This document shows positions 1-8,587 of a stretch of 64,000 bases of DNA, in pieces. The DNA is from Azospirillum sp. TSH64 (GTDB lineage Bacteria > Pseudomonadota > Alphaproteobacteria > Azospirillales > Azospirillaceae): positions 4,209,431 through 4,273,430 of the forward strand of contig NZ_LGQW01000015.1 in NCBI RefSeq assembly GCF_003116035.1, in the 5' to 3' direction. Within the stretch, counting starts at the first letter, position 1. Each line of letters opens with the position of its first letter. A program made the translations under genes and the position numbers. The notes under the pieces were generated by a model that saw only the letters and a program-made list of their open reading frames with translations, had not been told where the DNA came from and did no database searches.

Positions 1-259
1 TCTTGCAGCCGATGCAGGCCTGCTCATCCAGCAGGATGCTGTCGGCGGCATGGGTGATGGCGTTGACCGGACAGACGCGGGCACAGGGAGCGTCCTCGCA
101 CTGGTGGCAGAGGACGGGGCCAGTGTCGTCGCCGATCCGCATGACGGTCAGCCGGGGATGCGCCTGCAGCCCCTGTTTCTTGTGTGCCTCGGTGCAGGCC
201 GCCATGCAGGTGTTGCACCCGATGCATTTTCTCGGTTCCGCGATAACGAAGCGATTCAT
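1..259 (-). CDS. HycB/HyfA-like 4Fe-4S ferredoxin subunit of formate hydrogenlyase (partial, cut by left edge)
   Basis: Only the first 86 codons are inside the window. The protein begins MNRFVIAEPRKCIGCNTC, followed by a second cysteine cluster (CHQCEDAPCARVCPVNAIT) and the start of a third (CIGC). This order, with the GLQ-x3-PRL-x-VM stretch between the first two clusters, is the pattern of E. coli HycB/HyfA, the electron-transfer subunit that links formate dehydrogenase H to the hydrogenase. The ATG at 257-259 is preceded by a GGAGG ribosome site. The gene is divergent from the hydN-like/fdhF genes, so a hydrogenase operon (hyc/hyf type) probably continues to the left. A HydN-type stand-alone ferredoxin is the alternative; the N-terminal similarity favours HycB/HyfA. 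Confidence 0.8.
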   Translation of the reverse strand, partial: MNRFVIAEPRKCIGCNTCMAACTEAHKKQGLQAHPRLTVMRIGDDTGPVLCHQCEDAPCARVCPVNAITHAADSILLDEQACIGCK

Positions 260-823
260 GTCCAAACCTCCGGCTTCCCGGGCGGGTGCGTCGAATCGGT
301 CGATCAGGAGTTCCTTGGCAAAGCCCGGCAACAGGGAAAGCCCGATAAGAAAAGCTGATCGCCCAATAAGAAGACAGTATTGGCTCGCGCACGCCCCCAC
401 GCCGCCTGTTGTCACGGACGGTGTGGCGGAAGGAGAGCCAGCTGTTGCGAATCTTTGTCAAAATGGAGACCGCTTGTGCGGTCACTGTTGACTTGCTCAC
501 GCTATTCCTGTGGCTGACGTGATGTCAACTAGACACATAAAAAAAGTGGGTATAAGGTGCGCGACACAAAGACCGGGGGTCTGTGGGTGTTTTGTTTGGC
601 AAAAGACATCCGGTGAACTCTGATAAAAAAGACAGGATACTCGATAGGATCGGCTTATCGGCATCGATTACTTTTAAATATCGGGCGATAAGCGATTTCA
701 ATCGGACGTGAAGCCACCGGTGCCCGCAGCGGCCAACCGGCGCGTAACGCCAGGGAACAGTGTAGCGATGCCGGGGCGGCTCCGTCCGACGGCCCCCTCC
801 GGCTGCCAACAAGGACGACGGGA
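260..823. other. Divergent intergenic region between hycB-like and hydN-like genes
   Basis: No gene is supported in these 564 bases. It is less GC-rich than its surroundings, notably around 536-680, as expected for a divergent promoter region. Two near-identical 15-mers lie in opposite orientation: GCTGATCGCCCAATA at 354-368 on the plus strand and GCTTATCGCCCGATA as the reverse complement of 679-693 (13 of 15 match). Further CGATAAG and GGCTTATCGGC fragments occur at 342-348 and 651-662. They could be binding sites of a shared activator. I found neither a convincing sigma-54 promoter nor an FhlA-like or FNR-like box. Confidence 0.4.
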
Positions 824-1369
824 ATGAACAAATTCGTCACTGCCAACCCGAGCAAGTGCATCGGTTGCCGCACATGCGAGATCGCCTGCGCGCTTGCCCA
901 TTCCGAAGGAGCCGGCGTCGAAGGACTGGCGCCGGGAAGCTTCAAGCCGCGCATCCGCATGGTGAAGACGGCCGACGTTAGCACTGCGGTGATGTGCCAC
1001 CATTGCGAGGACGCGCCCTGCGTCAACGCCTGCCCGAACAACGCCATCGTCTACCGCCAGCACAGCGTGCAGGTGGAGCAGGAGCGCTGCCTGGGCTGCA
1101 AGAACTGCGTGCTGGCCTGTCCGTTCGGCGTCATGGACGTGGTGACGGTGCCGGCGGTCCGGCAATTCGCCGGCATGACGCTCAGTCTGGGCGTCAAGGC
1201 GCAGGCGCACAAATGCGACCTTTGCATCGAGCGCGGCGACGCCGGCCCGGCCTGCGTGTCGGTCTGCCCCACCAGCGCCCTGACCCTGATGGACCGGGAG
1301 GCGATGGACGAGACCCTGCGCCGCCGGCGCGAGCGCGCCGCGCTGGAAGCCGCCGAAGTCGCGGCCTGA
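824..1369 (+). CDS. hydN: HydN-like four-cluster 4Fe-4S ferredoxin
   Basis: A 181-residue electron-transfer protein with sixteen cysteines in four groups: C12/C15/C18/C22, C58/C61/C66/C70, C89/C92/C95/C99 and C131/C134/C144/C148, enough for four cubane clusters. The sequence follows E. coli HydN, a protein encoded with formate dehydrogenase H and needed for its full activity. Its arginine-rich C-terminal tail lacks further motifs. The start follows GACGACGGGA. It lies 69 bases upstream of fdhF on the same strand and is probably cotranscribed with it. Together with the divergent HycB-like gene it indicates a cytoplasmic or membrane-associated formate-to-hydrogen electron path. Exact partner assignment is inferred from context. 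Confidence 0.85.
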   Translation: MNKFVTANPSKCIGCRTCEIACALAHSEGAGVEGLAPGSFKPRIRMVKTADVSTAVMCHHCEDAPCVNACPNNAIVYRQHSVQVEQERCLGCKNCVLACPFGVMDVVTVPAVRQFAGMTLSLGVKAQAHKCDLCIERGDAGPACVSVCPTSALTLMDREAMDETLRRRRERAALEAAEVAA

Positions 1370-1438
1370 TCCACGGTCACCACCCCATCAACGCGGCCGG
1401 CGCACAGCCGGCACAATCGAGCGAACACCGAGGTCGAG

Positions 1439-3610
1439 ATGGAAAAGCATATGGCGGTCTGCCCCTACTGCGGTACGGGCTGCAAACTGAATCTGCTGGT
1501 CGAGGGCGGGAAGGTCGTCGGTGCCGAACCCCTCAACGGCGTCACCAACGAAGGAGAGCTCTGCCTCAAGGGCTATTTCGGCTACGACTTCATCAACGAC
1601 ACCAAGCTGCTGACGCCGCGCCTGCGCAACCCGATGCTGCGCCGCTCGCGCGATGCCGCGTTCGAGGCGGTGTCGTGGGACGAGGCGATCCAGTACGCGG
1701 CGAAGAAGCTGGGCGAGATCAAGGCCAAATACGGCCCCGATTCGATCATGACCACCGGCTCGTCGCGCGGCACCGGCAACGAGACCAACTATGTGATGCA
1801 GAAATTCACCCGCGCGGTCCTCGGCACCAACAATGTCGACAACTGCGCGCGCGTCTGCCACGGCCCGTCGGTCGCCGGATTGCAGGTGACGCTGGGCAAC
1901 GGCGCCATGAGCAACTCGATCCCCGAGATCGAGCACACCAAATGCGTCCTGGTCTTCGGCTACAACGTTGCCGACAGCCATCCGGTGATCGCCAAGCGCA
2001 TCATCAAGGCGAAGGAGCGCGGCGCCAAGATCATCGTCTGCGATCCGCGCAAGATCGAGACGGCGCGTCTGGCCGATCTGTGGCTGCCGCTGAACAACGG
2101 TTCCAACATGGCGCTGGTCAATGCCTTCGCCAATGTCCTGATCAATGAAGGGCTCTACAACAAGGAATATGTCGCCAGCCACACGGAAGGCTTCGACGAG
2201 TACAAGAAGATCGTCGACAAATACACCCCCGAATATGCCGCGGCCATCACCGGCCTGCCTGCCGACGACATCCGCGAGGCGATGCGCATCTATGCCGCGG
2301 CACCCTCCGCCACAATCCTGTGGGGCATGGGCGTCACCCAGTGGAGCCAGGGCGTCGATGTGGTGAAGGGGCTGTCGGGGCTGGCGCTGCTTACCGGCAA
2401 TCTCGGCCGTCCGAATGTCGGCGTCGGCCCGGTGCGCGGCCAGAACAACGTCCAGGGCAGTTGCGACATGGGCGTGCTGCCGACCGAGTTCCCCGGCTAC
2501 CAGAAGGTTACCGACCCGGAGATCCGCGAGAAGTTCGCCAAGGCCTGGGGTGTCGACTCGCTGCCCGGCGAGATCGGCTACCGCCTGACCGACGTGCCGC
2601 ATCTGGCGGAGACCGGCAAGCTGAAGGCGATGTATGTGATGGGCGAGGATCCGGCCCAGACCGAGCCGGACCTGACCCAGGTGCGCAAGGGCTTCGAGGC
2701 GATGGAGTTCGTCATCGTCCAGGACATCTTCATGACGAAGACGGCGATGTTCGCCGACCTGATCCTGCCGGCGACCTCCTGGGGCGAGCATGAGGGCGTG
2801 TTCAGCGCCGCCGACCGCAGCTTCCAGCGTTTCACCAAGGCGGTGGACGCCAAGGGCGACGTCAAGCACGACTGGGAGATCATCAGCCTGCTCGCCACCG
2901 CGATGGGCTATCCCATGCATTACAACAACACCAAGGAGATCTGGGACGAGCTGCGCGAGTTGTGCCCGATCTTCTATGGCGTCACCTACGAGAAGATGGA
3001 GGGGCTGGGGGCGGTTCCCTGGCCGTGCCGCGACCTCGACTCGGCCGGCTCAAAGTATCTCTATGAGGGCAACGTCTTCCAGCGGCCGGGCGGCAAGGGC
3101 CTGCTGTTCGCCACTGAATGGCGCCCGCCGCAGGACCAGTTGACCGAGGAGTTCCCGCTGATCCTCTGCACGGTGCGCGAGGTCGGCCATTACTCCTGCC
3201 GGTCGATGACTGGCAACTGCGCCGCCCTGCAGACGCTGGCCGACGAGCCGGGCTATGTCACCATCAACCCGAAGGACGCCAAGGCCCTGGGCATCCGTGA
3301 CCAGGAGCTGGTCTGGGTGTCGTCGCGCCGCGGCAAGGTCATCACCCGCGCCAGCGTCACCGACCGCACCAACAAGGGGGCCGTCTACATGACCTACCAG
3401 TGGTGGATCGGCGCCTGCAACGAGCTGACCATCCACGCCGTCGATCCCATCGCCAAGACGCCGGAATACAAATACGCCGCCGTCCGGGTCGAGGCGATTG
3501 CCGATCAGATCTGGGCGGAGAATTACGTCCAGCAGGAATACGCGAAGCTGAAGGGCGGCCTCAGCAATGCGGTGACCGGTGCGGCGAAGAAGGCACCTGC
3601 CTACGCGTAA
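1439..3610 (+). CDS. fdhF: Formate dehydrogenase H, cysteine-containing (molybdopterin oxidoreductase)
   Basis: A 723-residue catalytic subunit oxidising formate to CO2, co-linear with E. coli FdhF. The N-terminal 4Fe-4S site is C8, C11, C15 and C42, the same numbers as in E. coli. The active-site residue, selenocysteine 140 in E. coli, is a normal TGC cysteine here (1856-1858), followed by histidine 141 in the motif ARVCHGPSVAG. Other family landmarks are TTGSSRGTGNE, NGAMSN, PVRGQNNVQG, TSWGEHEGVF and, at the C-terminal cofactor domain, REVGHYSCRSMTGNC. It lacks the extra N-terminal ferredoxin domains of respiratory or NAD-linked enzymes, so it depends on partner ferredoxins such as the HydN-like protein. 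A 37-base hairpin follows the stop codon. Confidence 0.95.
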   Translation: MEKHMAVCPYCGTGCKLNLLVEGGKVVGAEPLNGVTNEGELCLKGYFGYDFINDTKLLTPRLRNPMLRRSRDAAFEAVSWDEAIQYAAKKLGEIKAKYGPDSIMTTGSSRGTGNETNYVMQKFTRAVLGTNNVDNCARVCHGPSVAGLQVTLGNGAMSNSIPEIEHTKCVLVFGYNVADSHPVIAKRIIKAKERGAKIIVCDPRKIETARLADLWLPLNNGSNMALVNAFANVLINEGLYNKEYVASHTEGFDEYKKIVDKYTPEYAAAITGLPADDIREAMRIYAAAPSATILWGMGVTQWSQGVDVVKGLSGLALLTGNLGRPNVGVGPVRGQNNVQGSCDMGVLPTEFPGYQKVTDPEIREKFAKAWGVDSLPGEIGYRLTDVPHLAETGKLKAMYVMGEDPAQTEPDLTQVRKGFEAMEFVIVQDIFMTKTAMFADLILPATSWGEHEGVFSAADRSFQRFTKAVDAKGDVKHDWEIISLLATAMGYPMHYNNTKEIWDELRELCPIFYGVTYEKMEGLGAVPWPCRDLDSAGSKYLYEGNVFQRPGGKGLLFATEWRPPQDQLTEEFPLILCTVREVGHYSCRSMTGNCAALQTLADEPGYVTINPKDAKALGIRDQELVWVSSRRGKVITRASVTDRTNKGAVYMTYQWWIGACNELTIHAVDPIAKTPEYKYAAVRVEAIADQIWAENYVQQEYAKLKGGLSNAVTGAAKKAPAYA

Positions 3611-3627
3611 AGCTGGCGGGATTGCAC

Positions 3628-3664
3628 ACAACTCTCTTCTCCCCCAGGGGGAGGAGAGAGTTGT
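3628..3664. repeat. GC-rich hairpin between fdhF and hypA
   Basis: An 18-base arm ending in CCCCC is followed almost directly by its complement with one mismatch, giving a very stable hairpin whose tip is CCCCCAGGGGG. It ends about 20 bases before the hypA start. It has no T-run, so it may be a REP-like element or an mRNA-stabilising structure rather than a terminator. Confidence 0.6.
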
Positions 3665-3686
3665 CCTGTTCTGAAGGACTCCTCCC

Positions 3687-3929
3687 ATGCATGAGATCGC
3701 TCTGTGCCAATCGCTGCTTGAACAGGCGATGAGGGCGCGCGAGGCCAACCCCTTCGACCGGGTGGTGCGCGTCACCGTGTCGGTCGGTTGCGCCAGCCGG
3801 GTGCAGCCCGATGCCTTGCGCCATGCCTTCGACCTGCTCAGCCGCGACACCTTCCTGGAGGGGGCCGATCTGCGGATCGACCGTCCGCCGGGCGAGGCGT
3901 TCCGGCTCGTCGAGATGGAGGTGTCGTGA
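3687..3929 (+). CDS. hypA: HypA-like nickel chaperone lacking the zinc domain
   Basis: An 80-residue protein whose N-terminus (MHEIALCQSLLEQA) matches HypA/HybF, including the His2 nickel ligand and the FDLL helix region. Normal HypA proteins are about 113 residues and carry two CxxC pairs in a zinc-binding segment. Here the sequence passes directly from RPPGEA, where that segment would start, to FRLVEMEVS, which looks like the family's last beta strand. The reading frame is intact, so the change looks like a clean internal loss of the zinc segment rather than a frameshift. It follows fdhF and probably serves maturation of the linked hydrogenase, if it is functional at all. Start chosen at the MHE motif. 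Confidence 0.75.
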   Translation: MHEIALCQSLLEQAMRAREANPFDRVVRVTVSVGCASRVQPDALRHAFDLLSRDTFLEGADLRIDRPPGEAFRLVEMEVS

Positions 3930-4084
3930 GGATAAAGCTTCGTGAGCCTACGATGCGTCGCATTGCCGCTGCGGCAGCCCGCGCGGAGACGCGGACACGT
4001 GATCGGTATCAATGATGTTGCTCGGGTCGTGATCGATACGTTCCCGATCCACGCTGCGCAAGACGTGGTGGGAGGAGACCCGGC

Positions 4085-4984
4085 ATGCAGGAAAAACTCG
4101 AATTTCTGATCGCGCTGGCGACCGAAAAGCATTTCGGCCGCGCGGCACAGGTCTGCGGGGTGTCGCAGCCCAATCTGTCCGCCGCGATCAAGCAGCTGGA
4201 ATCGACCATGGGCGTGCCGCTGGTCGACCGCGGCGCACGCTTCATCGGCTTCACCCCGGAAGGGGAACGGGTGCTGGAGTGGGCCCGGCGCATCGTCGGC
4301 GACTACAAGGCGATGCGCGCTGATGTCGAGACGATGAAGCAGGGGCTGACCGGCACGCTGCGGTTGGTGGTGGTGCCGACGGCGCTGCCGATGGTCCAGC
4401 GGCTGACCGCCACCGTCTGGTCGATGCATCCCGGCATCAAGATCACCATCGCTTCCCACAGCTCCACCGAGATCCTGTCCAGACTGGAAAATCTGGAGGC
4501 GGAAGCCGGGATCACCTATCTCGACAACGAACCGCTCGGCAATGTCGACGAGGTGCCACTCTATCACGAGCGCTACCATTTGATCACCTCGGCGGACAGC
4601 CCGTTCGGCACGCGCGACAGCGTGACCTGGGAAGAGGCGGCGACACTGCCCCTCTGCCTGTTGAACACCACCATGCAGAACCGGCGGATCATCGACCGCG
4701 CCTTCGCCGAGGCGGGAGTGCATGCCGAACCGATGCTCGAATCCAATTCCATCGTCGTGCTGACCAACCATCTCTGCACCGGCGTGTGGTCGACGATCAT
4801 GCCGCGGATCATGGCGGATTCGCTGCTGCTTCCCCCATCGATCCGCGCCATCCCCATCGTGGCGCCGGAACTGTCGACCCTGATCGGCCTTGTGGTGTGC
4901 AGGCGCGATCCGCAGCCGCCGCTGACTGCGGCGCTGATCGCCGACGCACGCCGTCTCGCTCCCGAACTGGCGAATGCCGCCTGA
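4085..4984 (+). CDS. LysR-family regulator, resembling those beside formate dehydrogenase genes
   Basis: A 299-residue LysR regulator: winged helix-turn-helix at residues 1-60 (EKHFGRAAQVCGVSQPNLSAAIKQLE) and a substrate-binding domain from about residue 90. The patterns ERVLEWARRIVGD, AGITYLDNEPLG, MQNRRIIDR and ESNSIVVL resemble the LysR proteins I know beside NAD-dependent formate dehydrogenase (fds) operons; that family link is from memory. It follows hypA on the same strand after 155 bases and is likely to control a formate-related gene set, perhaps the upstream fdhF group or a target outside the window. The inducer cannot be read from the sequence. Confidence 0.8.
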   Translation: MQEKLEFLIALATEKHFGRAAQVCGVSQPNLSAAIKQLESTMGVPLVDRGARFIGFTPEGERVLEWARRIVGDYKAMRADVETMKQGLTGTLRLVVVPTALPMVQRLTATVWSMHPGIKITIASHSSTEILSRLENLEAEAGITYLDNEPLGNVDEVPLYHERYHLITSADSPFGTRDSVTWEEAATLPLCLLNTTMQNRRIIDRAFAEAGVHAEPMLESNSIVVLTNHLCTGVWSTIMPRIMADSLLLPPSIRAIPIVAPELSTLIGLVVCRRDPQPPLTAALIADARRLAPELANAA

Positions 4985-5157
4985 CGGCATCGCTCCGCCC
5001 GTGAAAGAACGCTCGCGGCAGCGGGTCGAGCCGGCGATTATTTCATTTCAGGCAAGAATGAACTGCGTAAGCCGGGCATTCTCTCAGCGGCGATGATCCA
5101 GCACTCTGGTGATGCGGAACGGGAATGCCCCCGTCCGGCAGATCACCGGAGCTGGAC

Positions 5158-5769
5158 ATGAAGCTGTATCATCATCCCCTGTCGGGCCACTCGCATCGCG
5201 CACGTCTGCTCGTCTCGCTTCTCGGCCTGCCGCATGAGCTGGTGGAGGTCGACCTCAAGGCCGGTGCGCACAAGAGCCCCGACTTCCTGAAGCTCAACCC
5301 CTTCGGACAAGTGCCGGTCCTGGACGATGCGGGCGTCATCGTCGCCGACTCCAATGCGATCCTGGTCTATCTCGCCAAGCGGGCAGGGCGGGGTGACTGG
5401 CTGCCGGAAGATGCCGCCGGTGCGGCGGCGGTTCAGCGCTGGCTTTCCGTGGCGGCCGGAGAGGTGGCCTACGGCCCGGCGGCCGCTCGGCTCATCACGG
5501 TGTTCGGGGCGGCCTTCAACGCCGACGAGGTCATCGGCCGGGCGCATACCCTGCTGGCCCGGCTCGAAAGCCACCTGAGTGCGCAGGACTGGCTGGTCGG
5601 CGATCACCCGACAATCGCGGACGTCGCGATCTACAGCTACGTCGCCCAGGCGCCGGAAGGCAACGTCGATCTCTCCGGCTACCCCTCCGTCACGGCGTTC
5701 CTCGGCCGCATCGAGCAACTGCCGGGCTTTGTTCCCTTCGTAAAGACGCGGGTCGGGCTGGCTGCCTGA
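5158..5769 (+). CDS. Glutathione S-transferase family protein
   Basis: A 203-residue cytosolic GST. The thioredoxin-like N-terminal domain carries [12 protein letters not shown], with the conserved cis-proline for glutathione binding, and [10 protein letters not shown]; the all-helical C-terminal domain carries the [12 protein letters not shown] signature. The start is placed at 5158 ([15 protein letters not shown]), which fits the family's usual beginning and follows an ACCGGAGCT site; an upstream in-frame ATG at 5125 would add eleven unlikely residues. It lies 88 bases before the PNPOx/ferredoxin-reductase fusion on the same strand and is probably cotranscribed with it, suggesting a redox or electrophile-detoxification role. 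The substrate is unknown. Confidence 0.85.
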   Translation: MKLYHHPLSGHSHRARLLVSLLGLPHELVEVDLKAGAHKSPDFLKLNPFGQVPVLDDAGVIVADSNAILVYLAKRAGRGDWLPEDAAGAAAVQRWLSVAAGEVAYGPAAARLITVFGAAFNADEVIGRAHTLLARLESHLSAQDWLVGDHPTIADVAIYSYVAQAPEGNVDLSGYPSVTAFLGRIEQLPGFVPFVKTRVGLAA

Positions 5770-5857
5770 TCCATCGGGGGAGCCGGGGCGCTAACCCCAC
5801 GGCCACATCCCGCCTCTGGACACTCCATCCGACCGCCCCCACCATGGGACACCGACC

Positions 5858-7942
5858 ATGACCGCGACACTGAAGACACTGCCGCCCTGGCATGAGGGTG
5901 AGACGTTCATCCAGCGGAAGCTGGGGGTGGCCGAACGGATGGAGGCCGTCGGTCAGCGCGTGATCCGCGACCACATGCCCGACCAGCATCGCGACTTCTA
6001 TGCCCAACTACCCTTCATCGTGCTGGGCAGCGTCGACCCTGCCGGCGATGCATGGGCAACGCTTCTCGTCGGCAAGCCAGGCTTCCTGTCGTCGCCGACG
6101 CCGACGAGGCTCGACATCGCCGCCCATGCCGATCCCGGCGATCCGGCGGGGGAGGGCATGCGGGACGGCGATCCCGTCGGCCTTCTGGGCATCGAGATGC
6201 ACACCCGGCGCCGCAACCGCATGAACGGACTCGTCACCGCCATCGGTTCCGGTTTTCGGGTCGATGTCGACCAGAGCTTCGGGAACTGTCCCCGCTACAT
6301 CCAGCTTCGCGATGTCGATTATGCGCGGGATCCGGCGGAACCGTTCACCGGCGTGGTGGAGGTCCTGCCGCAGTTGGACGAACAGGCGCGGGCCATGATC
6401 GGGGAGGCCGATGCCTTCTTCGTGGCCACCTATGCGGACCGGGCCGAGCGCCGTCAGGTCGACGTCTCCCATCGCGGCGGCAAGGCGGGTTTCGTCCGGG
6501 TCGCGGAAGACGGCACCCTCACGGTGCCCGACTTCAACGGCAACCTCTTCTTCTCGACCCTCGGGAACATCGTTCTCAACGGCAAGGCCGGGCTCGTCTT
6601 CGTCGATTACGGCAGCGGCGACATGCTGCAAATGACCGGCGATGCCGAGGTGATCCTGGAATCGCCCGAGATTGCAGCCTTCCAGGGGGCCGAGCGGCTG
6701 TGGACCTTCAAGCCGCGCCGCATCCTGCGCCGGGCCGGAGCACTGGCGCTGCGCTGGTCGTTCCGCAAGGAGGGCTGGTCGCCCAGTTCGCTGATGACGG
6801 GGGATTGGACGGAGGCGGCGGCCCGCATGCAGGCCAGCGAGTTGGCGACACGCTGGCGCCCATACCGGGTGACGAAGATCGTCGATGAAACCCCGGCGAT
6901 CCGCTCTTTCCACCTGCAACCGGCCGACGGAGCCGGCCTTCTTCCCCATGCCGCCGGTCAGCATCTGCCGATCCGCGTGACGGTTCCAGGGTCGGACAAG
7001 CCGGTCATCCGCACCTACACCCTGTCGGCCGCACCGTCGGATGGCCTCTACCGGATCAGCGTCAAGCGGGAAGGGCTGGTGTCGCGCCACCTGCACGACC
7101 GCGTCCGAGCCGGCGACCTCATCGAGGCGCGCGCACCCGACGGCGCCTTCACCATCGACCCTTACGGGACAAGGCCGGCGGTCCTGCTGGCCGGCGGCAT
7201 CGGGATCACGCCGCTGCTGGCGATGCTGCGCCACATCGTCTACGAAGGGCTGCGCAAGCAGCGGATGCGGCCGACCATCCTCATCCAGGCTGCCCGTTCG
7301 ATGTCCGAGCGTCCTTTCGAGCGGGAGATCGCCGAACTGGTGAACACGGCGCAGCTTGCGGCAGGGCAGGGTGCCGTCAGATGGATCCGCGTGCTCAGCG
7401 AGCCCGGCACGGCCAGGGAAGGCGTCGACTATGAGGCGGCCGGCCGCATCGACATGGCCCTGCTGACCCGCTTCCTGCCCGTCGACGACTATGATTTCTA
7501 CCTGTGCGGACCGCCGGCATTCACGCAGGCGCTCTACGACGGGTTGCGGAACCGAAACATCGCCGACGGGCGGATCCACGCTGAGGCATTCGGGCCGTCG
7601 TCCTTGCAACGCACGGCGGAAGTCGGAACCGCATCCCTGCCGGCCCGTCCCCTGCCGTCGAGCAAGCCGGTGCCTGTGGCCTTCATGACCTCGCTGAAGG
7701 AGGATCGCTGGATGCCGTCATCCGGCACGTTGCTGGAGTTGGCGGAAGCGCGCGGACTGGAGCCCGAATACAGTTGCCGGGAAGGCACCTGCGGAACCTG
7801 CCGGACCAAGCTGCTAAAGGGTGCCGTGACCTATATCCGCGAACCGGGTGCCAGCGTCGCCCCCGACGAGGTCCTGATTTGCAGCGCCGTGCCTGCCGAA
7901 ACCGGCCCCGATGAGGAAAACAGCATCCAACTCGCCCTGTGA
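5858..7942 (+). CDS. PNPOx-like / ferredoxin reductase / 2Fe-2S ferredoxin triple fusion flavoprotein
   Basis: A 694-residue fusion. Residues about 1-310 resemble pyridoxamine-phosphate-oxidase-like split-barrel proteins, with [20 protein letters not shown] near the start and [14 protein letters not shown] further on, a likely FMN site. Residues about 325-590 form a ferredoxin-NADP reductase module with the FAD motif RTYTLS and the nucleotide motif [15 protein letters not shown], then YLCGPPAF. The C-terminus is a plant-type 2Fe-2S ferredoxin with C640, C645, C648 and C675. Such a protein could pass electrons from NAD(P)H through FAD and the cluster to an FMN-bound substrate site on the same chain. 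The substrate is unknown; the GST neighbour suggests detoxification or redox stress. Confidence 0.85.
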   Translation: MTATLKTLPPWHEGETFIQRKLGVAERMEAVGQRVIRDHMPDQHRDFYAQLPFIVLGSVDPAGDAWATLLVGKPGFLSSPTPTRLDIAAHADPGDPAGEGMRDGDPVGLLGIEMHTRRRNRMNGLVTAIGSGFRVDVDQSFGNCPRYIQLRDVDYARDPAEPFTGVVEVLPQLDEQARAMIGEADAFFVATYADRAERRQVDVSHRGGKAGFVRVAEDGTLTVPDFNGNLFFSTLGNIVLNGKAGLVFVDYGSGDMLQMTGDAEVILESPEIAAFQGAERLWTFKPRRILRRAGALALRWSFRKEGWSPSSLMTGDWTEAAARMQASELATRWRPYRVTKIVDETPAIRSFHLQPADGAGLLPHAAGQHLPIRVTVPGSDKPVIRTYTLSAAPSDGLYRISVKREGLVSRHLHDRVRAGDLIEARAPDGAFTIDPYGTRPAVLLAGGIGITPLLAMLRHIVYEGLRKQRMRPTILIQAARSMSERPFEREIAELVNTAQLAAGQGAVRWIRVLSEPGTAREGVDYEAAGRIDMALLTRFLPVDDYDFYLCGPPAFTQALYDGLRNRNIADGRIHAEAFGPSSLQRTAEVGTASLPARPLPSSKPVPVAFMTSLKEDRWMPSSGTLLELAEARGLEPEYSCREGTCGTCRTKLLKGAVTYIREPGASVAPDEVLICSAVPAETGPDEENSIQLAL

Positions 7943-8037
7943 GCCTGTCACCGGCCACGCCTGACACGGGTCGCGTCCCGCCGTTCTCTTCCTTCCACCT
8001 TTTCCCGTGTCGTTTCATCTTCAAGAAGGAGCATGCC

Positions 8038-8502
8038 ATGTCCCGTCCGCCGCTTCCCCCCTTCACCACTGAGTCCGCCATCGAGAAGGTCCGGCTGGCC
8101 GAGGATGGCTGGAACAGCCGAGATCCGGCCAAGGTCACTCTCGCCTATAGCGAGGACAGCCGCTGGCGCAATCGCGCCGAATTCGCGACTGGTCACGCCG
8201 AGATCCAAGCCTTTCTCACGCGCAAATGGAACAAGGAGCTTGAATACCGGCTGATCAAGGAACTCTGGGCCTTCGCCGGAAACCGCATCGCGGTGCGTTA
8301 CGCCTACGAATACCGCGACGACAGCGGCCAATGGTATCGCGCCTACGGCAACGAGAATTGGGAATTTGCTGAGGACGGGCTGATGCGCGCCCGGCATGCC
8401 AGCATCAACGAACATCCCATCTCCGAGGCCGACCGCAAGTTCCACTGGCCGCTCGGCCGCCGGCCCGACGACCATCCCGGTCTCAGCCACTTCGGCTTCT
8501 GA
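8038..8502 (+). CDS. NTF2-fold protein, DUF1348/SnoaL-like
   Basis: A 154-residue protein of the NTF2-like superfamily, closest by pattern to the DUF1348 group: [32 protein letters not shown]-x3[12 protein letters not shown], and a C-terminal [21 protein letters not shown]. The family has a cone-shaped pocket and no agreed function. The start at 8038 follows an AAGGAG ribosome site seven bases upstream; the longer open frame from 7939 has no such site. It comes 95 bases after the fusion flavoprotein and is followed by a strong hairpin, so it is probably the last gene of that transcription unit. Confidence 0.75.
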   Translation: MSRPPLPPFTTESAIEKVRLAEDGWNSRDPAKVTLAYSEDSRWRNRAEFATGHAEIQAFLTRKWNKELEYRLIKELWAFAGNRIAVRYAYEYRDDSGQWYRAYGNENWEFAEDGLMRARHASINEHPISEADRKFHWPLGRRPDDHPGLSHFGF

Positions 8503-8557
8503 CGCCGGGCTTTCCGACCCGGAAACCCGATAGGGAAAGGCAACTGCTCCCAGACGC

Positions 8558-8587
8558 GACGAGGCCGTTCACAGCGACGGCCTCGTC
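8558..8587 (+). terminator. Hairpin terminator after the NTF2-fold gene
   Basis: A perfect 11-base-pair stem (GACGAGGCCGT with its complement) and an eight-base loop, starting 56 bases after the stop codon. The following bases are only moderately T-rich (ACCATTTGTTATT). Confidence 0.7.

Noticed and set aside
3-500. Long open frames on both strands across the left edge
   Set aside because: They are shadows of the HycB-like gene (minus strand, start at 259) and run on into the promoter region; their translations have low-complexity arginine/alanine-rich composition.
260-823. Sigma-54 or FhlA-type control of the formate genes
   Set aside because: No TGGCAC-N5-TTGC arrangement and no FhlA-like palindrome found on either strand.
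1388-2920. 510-codon open frame antisense to fdhF
   Set aside because: High-GC shadow frame; the sense strand encodes a full FdhF with all cofactor ligands.
3050-4990. 646-codon antisense frame covering the end of fdhF, hypA and the LysR gene
   Set aside because: It spans three well-supported sense genes and shows only shadow-type composition.
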